From Eupeodes corollae (lineage: Eukaryota; Arthropoda; Insecta; Diptera; Syrphidae): a stretch of DNA of 64,000 bases. The stretch spans positions 189,455,174 through 189,519,173 of the forward strand of contig NC_079147.1 in NCBI RefSeq assembly GCF_945859685.1, written 5' to 3'. Both the position numbers and the translations under genes were made by a program. Under the pieces are notes generated by a model. The model saw only the letters and a list, made by a program, of their open reading frames with translations. It ran no database searches and was not told where the DNA came from. Shown here piece after piece: positions 57,785-64,000 of the stretch (its first letter is position 1; each line of letters opens with the position of its first letter).

Positions 57785-58434
57785 ATAATCGATCAGCAGA
57801 GTCAGTAATTCGAGCAACCATGAATCAGATTCGCACCACGTTTACTCTAGTGGATAATACGATTTCTCAAAGACCGCATCGCTCTACAGTGCACACTCAA
57901 GACGCTATAACTGCTTCTATCGAATGGTTCCATCCACCATTGCCTACAATAATTGAAACGGTATCCATCATCTTATTGGAAGATTTTGCGAATTATCTTG
58001 TTTTGCAGGCTTACAAAATTCAATTCATTTAAGAATTGTAGCTGAATGAATCTTAGTTTGCAGACTAAGAAATTCTAACTCGTTCAAGAATTGAAGTTTA
58101 AAAACTATTTATAGCTTCGTTCATTCGGTGAATGTATTCAAAATGATTCCGATTTTCACAAGAAAATTTCGTTCAGCGATAAATCTCATTTCAGTCTCTG
58201 TTTTTTGTGCTCTATGAGCAGAGGTCCATATTTCTTCAAAAAGTACGTAACCGTCAATTTTCGTGCTTGAAATTGAGGATATTAATGTTAACGATTGTTT
58301 TTCCTAAATCTGCTGGCACTACATTTCATACAGCAAATGAAAGTATCAATTTTTTGGAGGAAGAGGTAAACAACATATTATCTCGCGTCTTGAGTCTGTG
58401 GTGTGTTCTCCCAAAAAGTGCGATTTAAAGCTGC
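57785..58434 (+). pseudogene. Mariner-like transposase, second copy type, broken
   Basis: The frame opens before the ATG at 57820 (MNQIRTTFTLVDNTISQRP), the N-terminal region typical of insect mariner proteins that carry a long leader before the helix-turn-helix. YKIQFI near 58010 matches the HPYKIQL block. Then FHKKISFSDKSHF near 58155-58190 (first catalytic Asp), RGPYFFKKY near 58225, TTFHTANESINFLEEE near 58320 (second acidic region, the Asp lost) and SPKKCDL near 58415. The 'LNGYVNKQN' block is deleted. It is related to, but distinct from, the copy at 24.8-25.6 kb. Confidence 0.75.
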
Positions 58435-58486
58435 AGGTTCATGTTTAGTTGTTTTTCTACAGGTTCATGTTTAGTTGTTTTTCTAC
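58435..58486. repeat. 26-bp perfect tandem duplication
   Basis: AGGTTCATGTTTAGTTG followed by TTTTTCTAC occurs at 58435-58460 and again at 58461-58486 without difference, at the end of the mariner remnant. Confidence 0.95.
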
Positions 58487-61400
58487 GTCTAAAAATCACA
58501 CTTTAGAAAGAAACGTCGCTAGAATAGGGGTAGTATTTTCTAATTGCTTTGTCCCTCAATTTAGTCATTTAACATCTTCGATTCGACATCCGACTATATT
58601 TCATTAAAATGTTCTTAGTTGTTCTCTCATTTAATCCTTTTGAACAATAATAGCTGAAACACAAAAACGCTTCAGCTTCAGCTTTACCTTACGTTTACGA
58701 GTTCAGCCATATGCTTTCAATGCATGCTACCACAATGAAGCTATGACCTCACGTTTCGTTTAACAATCGTTAGTAAAAGAACGTCATGTTACGTAATGTG
58801 ACTTTAAACAGGAGCTCTAGATCAAATTTGCTAAAAATTTGCTTTGTCTGACAGCTCAACAGCTTAAAAAAAGTCAACAAACAAAATACATTTGCTTTTG
58901 GAGGGATTCCCATTGCTTATTAGAAAAAGTTAAAAGGTAAGTTATTGAAATTTATGTAGGTACATTGAATAAGTATACATTTTTTTCTTGAAAACGTTTT
59001 ATTTTTGTAGAACAGAAAATGAGTTTCGAAGAACTCTTCATAGATTGAGCTGCCGGACCCACAGACGTCTCTCAGTCTGCGCTCCTCTTGCTTCATGAGC
59101 TGAACGTACCCACGATAGGCTGTGTAAGCAATTCCCGCGATAAAGTGTCAGAAGTGTCATTTTAGAAATTTCATATTAGAAATGTTATTCAAAGGCCCAT
59201 CGTAACGCAGACGAAGCCGAAACTGAGGCGTGTTTGTGTTTCAGCCATAAATCTTTTAATTTAAACCATTATCTTCAAACAGAAGCTTATCGTCTTCCTT
59301 TACCGATCAACCTCAAGGAATCAAAACAAATATGTTTGAGTACTTTTATCCATTCGATCAGTTTTTCACTCAATTTTGTGTCTAAACAATCGAACATTTT
59401 TATCACATCAAACCAACTCGAACTTCACATAACCTTGTTCAGACTTCAAATACTATGTTGGTCATACAAAGCTCGAAGCTAACAACACAACCCCAAACAG
59501 TCTTACCAGTTTACCATACACAAACAAATTGATCGATCAGAGCGATCGTCTCGTCAGACGGAAAACTTTTATTTTCAACCATCTACACCTAAGTTCCTAT
59601 ATCGTCGTTTGCCTCCTCCATAAGTAGTGCTAAATTCGTCTCCAATTCCAAATTTAGTTAAGAAAAAGCAACCGAAAGCATAAGACGTGTGTAGTTTATT
59701 TTCGATACAAATAAAATCGCGGGCGCGTATTCCCACAAAACAAAATTTATTTCGAAATAAAAAAAAACACAATAAACCGCGATCAAAAGGTAAAAAAATA
59801 CCGACAAACTTCTCTCTATCGTCTATCGTCCCTATTCTCTTCTCTCCTCGTCCTCATGGGTTTTACCGACTTTTTTTTTTGTTCAAGCTGTGATCTTTGA
59901 TAGTGCAGTGTTATTTTTTTGCTGACATCCGTGATATTTCAAAGCGCGCGATCTTTGACTAAGTGATTAAGATGATGATGGCAAAAAAGAAAACATACGA
60001 ATAACAAGCAAACGATAAGATATACCTCACGATCACCTGTTTGCTCTGATCGTGTGACTTGATAAAAATAAAAATAAAAATAAAATACTGCTGTGCCTTT
60101 GCACGGATATTTCCGGATGTTTGTACTCAGACGACAAACAAAAATGACGACAGCGATAATGACAGCGCGAACGTCACGAATACTAGATACCTGCATAACT
60201 TGGAATTATTGCAACAAGGCGTTGGTTAATTTTGCACGATCTTGTCCAATGAAAAATTTATGAAGTCGATATTTCTTTTTTCGAAGCATATCCGGCTTCA
60301 TGTAGGTACTTATTGTTGAAGATCAGTTAAGGAAATGCATTTTTGGAGTTTCCTCGTTGGTTTGATCGCTGATCGCTGAATCTCCGGGAGGACACCATTT
60401 TGTGCAGAAGTCTGATCTGACTGAGGATCGGACTGTATCAGAATAAAAGTTGTCCAGTTAGGATTTGTTGTCTCCTGAACGATTTTCAAAAAATTTAGTC
60501 TGTAAATGATCTTCATTTACTTAACCGGTGATTGAATTGAAGATTCTCAAGCTTTGTACATTAAGATCACCCTATCAACTCATATCGATTCTAACAAGAG
60601 GACTTCATCAAAAATTGTAATTTAGTCAAAATAAATTTTCAATTACGGAAGCAGTAGTCTAGTGTGGAAACTTCTAAGAATGTGAAGGCTTAAAAAACAA
60701 TCTCAAACTAAATAAAATTGAGTTTGATTTCGATTTAGATTTTTAAAGCTTTTGTATGAAGTTCACTTGAATACAATTTTCCCAATTAATTTTGAAGTTA
60801 AATGCCTTCTTTTTCATACTGAATCCGTTATAACGTTGAAATTTAATTAGTCGTTATATAAAAATATGTCTTGAAAGCGGAACCGACCTAAGTTTTAGGT
60901 TTATCCAAAGTGATCTTCACTTACAAAATAAGTGATCACGTTCTTTAAGTTCTTGTCGATATTCTTCAAAATTTGCATTTTTATAAAAAAGTGATCGAAT
61001 TGAATTGAAGCTCGATAAGTAAATTTGTTGAATGTCATACGTTTGTGCAGTTTACTTTATTAACATTATCTGTCTGTAAGGTTTCTGTAAAAAAGGTTGA
61101 TCATTAGAGTCTTCAAAATATTCAAATCGATCGAGATCTTCAATTAAGTCTCATTTTTGTTCCCGATCGATTTGATCTTCAATTGATCAGTGAAAAGAAA
61201 AAAGAATTTATATAGACGAAGCTTGATTCTTTGAAATAAATTGAAAATTTTTTGAGCACAGTCTTGAGTGTTGAAACCTTAAAAAATGCCCAAGCTTATC
61301 TGAGCATCCAAGAGAATTGGTTAAAAAACGTCTTTAAGTGTATAGTTTAAAAAAAAAAATCATATAAAGCCTACAAAGACTTCTCTATCACTTGTCAAAT

Positions 61401-61629
61401 GTGTGCGTCTCTATTTTTAACTTCCCTACTTATAATTTGTGCCGAGGAATGTAATTTTTCCTGCTACCTACTACTTATGCGGTCACAACATCATATTACG
61501 TGAGCAGGCGTTTATAATGCGAATTTTTTTGGACGTCTTTCTGTTTTATTATAGCCACTGCCCGTTTGCCGTCTATCCAGTTCGAGCCGCAACCATAACC
61601 GCGCCTGCCCCAACATAGACACTTTCGCA

Positions 61630-61685
61630 GCCATCATCATCATCGTCGTGATCGTCATCAGCGGCGTCGTGATCGTCGTCGCATT
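61630..61685 (+). repeat. Imperfect CAT/CGT trinucleotide repeat
   Basis: CATCATCATCATCGTCGTGA followed by more CGTCATCAGCGG-type triplets. It can be read in open frames on both strands, but nothing supports coding. Confidence 0.75.
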
Positions 61686-62749
61686 TTCACTTTCTTTTGG
61701 ACTTGAAAACTTGGGAAGCAAGTCGTGTGTTTTTTTTTGCCGTTGTTCCTGCAGCTGTAATGCCAAAACATTAAGACTCGCGTCGGAGGCGTGTAGTAGT
61801 GACCAGTTGCATTCCGTTCGTTCAATTTTGTTGTTGTTTAATTTTGCGGCAGTATTTTATTTTGATTGTTGTTTGTTCTTTCTTCCATGGATTACCTTTT
61901 CCGCTTTAAACGTGAAACATAGAGGAACACAAAAAAAACCGTTTTGGCCATAACGTAATCATATATCAGATGAAAAGCTTGTTTTGGATTCGGACAAAAA
62001 GAAAAGAGAAAAAGAAAGAAGAAAAAAATGTTGATCATCGCATCATACGTGTCTTTTGGTAATTTCGTTCCGTTTTTTTTTAAACTTTTTTAAAATTTCA
62101 ATTAACTTGGCAAAAACAACAAAATATGACAAGTAAAAGAAAGAGGAAAAGAAAAGAAGAGAAGAGACAAAAGTGCGATTTGTCAAGCGGGTTTGCGCAC
62201 TTGTTGCATACAATTTGTTTCAACCATCAAGCTTAAAGCGTTGCCTTGCGGTAGTTTAATCGTCCAACAATTTACTCGCTTTAAACAACGTTAATTTATT
62301 TCGGTGTCTTTCTTTACCATCATCCTCTCTTATTCTCTATTTTGTAAAAGCTTTTCGCGATTAATTTCGTTTTAGTTTAAATTTTGTCTCTTAATTTTTT
62401 TTGCTGTTGTTTGTTTAAATATTTACTCTCTCCTCTCATCGTCGGACGGGACGATCGCGGTTTGATCATATATTTGTTGTGTGTTGGATAAGCAATTTTC
62501 ATAACGGCATATATTTAAGCCAAGTTTATTTAGTGGTACAAAAAAAGAAAAAAAAAAAAGAATTAAATGAAAGAGGAAGCGAAAAAATGGTGCTATTACA
62601 TATTATTTGTAATTTCACTTTCTTTTGAAAGAAATAAAATAAAAATGTGTTTGCACATGGCTCCGGGCGACGACAACGGGCGGCCATAACCGTAATACAA
62701 GTACAAGTGTTTTATGTACCAAGAGCATGTGGAATTATTATTTTGTTTT

Positions 62750-62830
62750 GTGATTTTTTATTTTTTGAAATTTTTACATAATCTGACGAGAAAGAGAGGG
62801 AGAGAGAGTGAAAAAAAAATTAAATATCTT
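62750..62830 (+). promoter_or_regulatory. GA-rich tract, possible GAGA-factor-type site
   Basis: GAAAGAGAGGGAGAGAGAGTG at about 62790-62812 is the only clear GA/CT cluster in this transposon-poor region. GA repeats near promoters are bound by GAGA factor in flies. Function here is inferred from the motif only. Confidence 0.3.
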
Positions 62831-63164
62831 TTTGTTATTATTTTTGTTTTTTTATTTTATTTTTGCAGTTTTTTGATTGCGATTGAAGAAAAAATAATAA
62901 ATGTGCCAAAATGTTTGTTAAACTAACAAATACGTGCCAGTAAAAATTTAATTGTATACACAAAAAAGTGAGTGAAAACAAAATATTTTAAATATAATTC
63001 AAATGGTTTAAGATAAATATTTGAAAAAAATCAACGACTAAAGGAATTTCAACAAAAGTTTGGATAAGGAGACCATCAAAGAGCATAAAACATCTGAAGG
63101 GAATTTTCAATATCCTTAAAGCTCTTTGAGGATTTTCGGATTAATTTCGATTTAATTTTTTTGA

Positions 63165-63180
63165 CAAGTTTGGTAAGTTT
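63165..63180 (+). other. Candidate splice donor of an untranslated exon
   Basis: AAGTTTG|GTAAGTTT places a near-consensus donor with the intron starting at 63173. A second candidate, AAAAAA|GTGAGTGA, lies near 62966. No coding exon is visible to the left, so any exon here would be 5' untranslated. This is a motif match only. Confidence 0.25.
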
Positions 63181-64000
63181 CTTTGCGTTTTGTTTACATA
63201 ACAATTTTAAATTAGACAAAAAATAGAATTATTAGTTAAAAATGTTGTTTTTTTAAATAATTATCGAAGCATGTTTTATGCAACTTTTAAAAATTGGTAA
63301 CGTAAATTATATTCGTGTTTTTTGGAATTCCATGTAGGTATAGAGCAGTGCAAATTTTCCAAAAAAAAAAAAAAACAGATTCTTCGGGTTTATATTTTTA
63401 AAAGTTGAACATTTGTCGAAATAATTCAGAAACAAAACAATACAAAAACAAGCTTAATTTAGATGAGAACTTATTTAAACTGAACCCGAAATTGGAGACT
63501 CAAATTTGACTTTTATCAATGGTGACGGCCGGCGGTGTCACGGACCGGGTTTTTCGAAATGTGTTACTAATATTTGGTGTTTTTATTTAAAATATATGCT
63601 CCTTGACAATGAAACAATGATTATAAATTAACAGAAGCTCTTTTATTACAATATACAAATTCAAATTCAACAAAAAAGGGAAAAGAAGTTATTCGCAGTT
63701 TTTTGCTTACCCGGTCCCACAGACCAGCAGGTAACATTTGGCGGGATAGTAAAAGTTACAATTTAAAAGAGAATATTTAAAAAAAATATAAAAAATAATG
63801 TTTATTTTATATGTTTTTATATTTTATATTTTCCATTTTCAAAATTTAATTGAAAGGGTTTCGTTCGTAGATTACGGCCTAACTACTCATGAAGATCTTT
63901 GCGTGCAAAAAATGGAGGTATATTTCTTGACACTAACTTTATGCAAAATATCAAAGAAATATTACAGATTATATGACCTTATTAAACAAACAAATAAAAA
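63181..64000. other. AT-rich end of window, no gene seen
   Basis: A short CG-rich patch near 63525-63550 (GGTGACGGCCGGCGGTGTCA) stands out. The rest is AT-rich, consistent with an intron or intergenic DNA. Confidence 0.4.

Larger units (their letters stand above)
58490..63172. other. Transposon-poor, relatively CG-containing region; possible promoter and 5' leader
   Basis: No mobile-element protein was recognised over 4.7 kb, unlike the rest of the window. It contains CG-rich patches (for example 61560-61690 and 62660-62690), GATCGATC-type palindromes near 59530, 61130 and 62450, and GAGAGGGAGAGAGAG near 62795. Open stretches on both strands are short and low-complexity (for example 61512-61766). 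The texture resembles upstream non-coding DNA of a fly gene. No transcript can be proven from sequence alone. Confidence 0.35.

Overview
The window looks like nuclear DNA of a dipteran insect. It is AT-rich and full of simple repeats. Its decayed mobile elements are of types common in flies: Jockey-clade and Loa-like LINEs, an RTE-like LINE family, mariner and Tc1 elements, a hAT fossil and tRNA-derived SINEs. I cannot place it more finely than 'a fly'. I found no intact host protein gene, no rRNA or tRNA gene and no CRISPR array. Nearly every recognisable coding stretch is a piece of a transposon, and nearly all carry stops, frameshifts or truncations.

Layout. 1-2.4 kb is AT-rich DNA with an AAT microsatellite. 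2.46-5.03 kb is a well-preserved Jockey-clade LINE on the minus strand, followed by a degenerate ~17-bp tandem array. 6.43-12.97 kb is a head-to-tail duplication of a 3,268-bp unit; I saw only two substitutions between the copies. Each unit holds a Jockey-like reverse transcriptase (RT) fragment and the two halves of one RTE-like LINE in opposite orientations, an arrangement that fits twin priming. 13-22 kb holds more RTE and Jockey-like pieces and a SINE head. 22.3-24.2 kb is mostly unique sequence. 24.8-28.2 kb holds a mariner fossil and three LINE fragments on the minus strand. 30.1-34.4 kb holds a truncated Loa-like copy, an RTE 3' piece, a possible SINE and another RT piece. 36.3-39.6 kb holds a LINE with a long internal rearrangement. 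41.2-42.4 kb is the best copy of a non-coding repeat, called 'family A' here, built around ~172-bp tandem units. 45.5-47.9 kb is the best Loa-like LINE (RT plus RNase H plus zinc knuckle). 49.2-51.9 kb holds a SINE, a Tc1-like element with terminal inverted repeats, and an inverted family A copy. 54.1-58.5 kb holds LINE, hAT, SINE and mariner remnants and a large perfect-looking hairpin. From 58.5 kb to the end recognisable transposons stop. This part has more CG-containing and GA-rich stretches and a good splice donor near 63,172, so it may be the promoter or 5' leader region of a gene lying to the right.

The elements do not form a pathway. The window reads as a record of insertion, nested insertion, inversion and recent duplication. 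The most useful observations are the young tandem duplication with its precise junction, the twin-priming-like RTE structure inside it, the family A repeats, and the foldback sequence at 56.8 kb.
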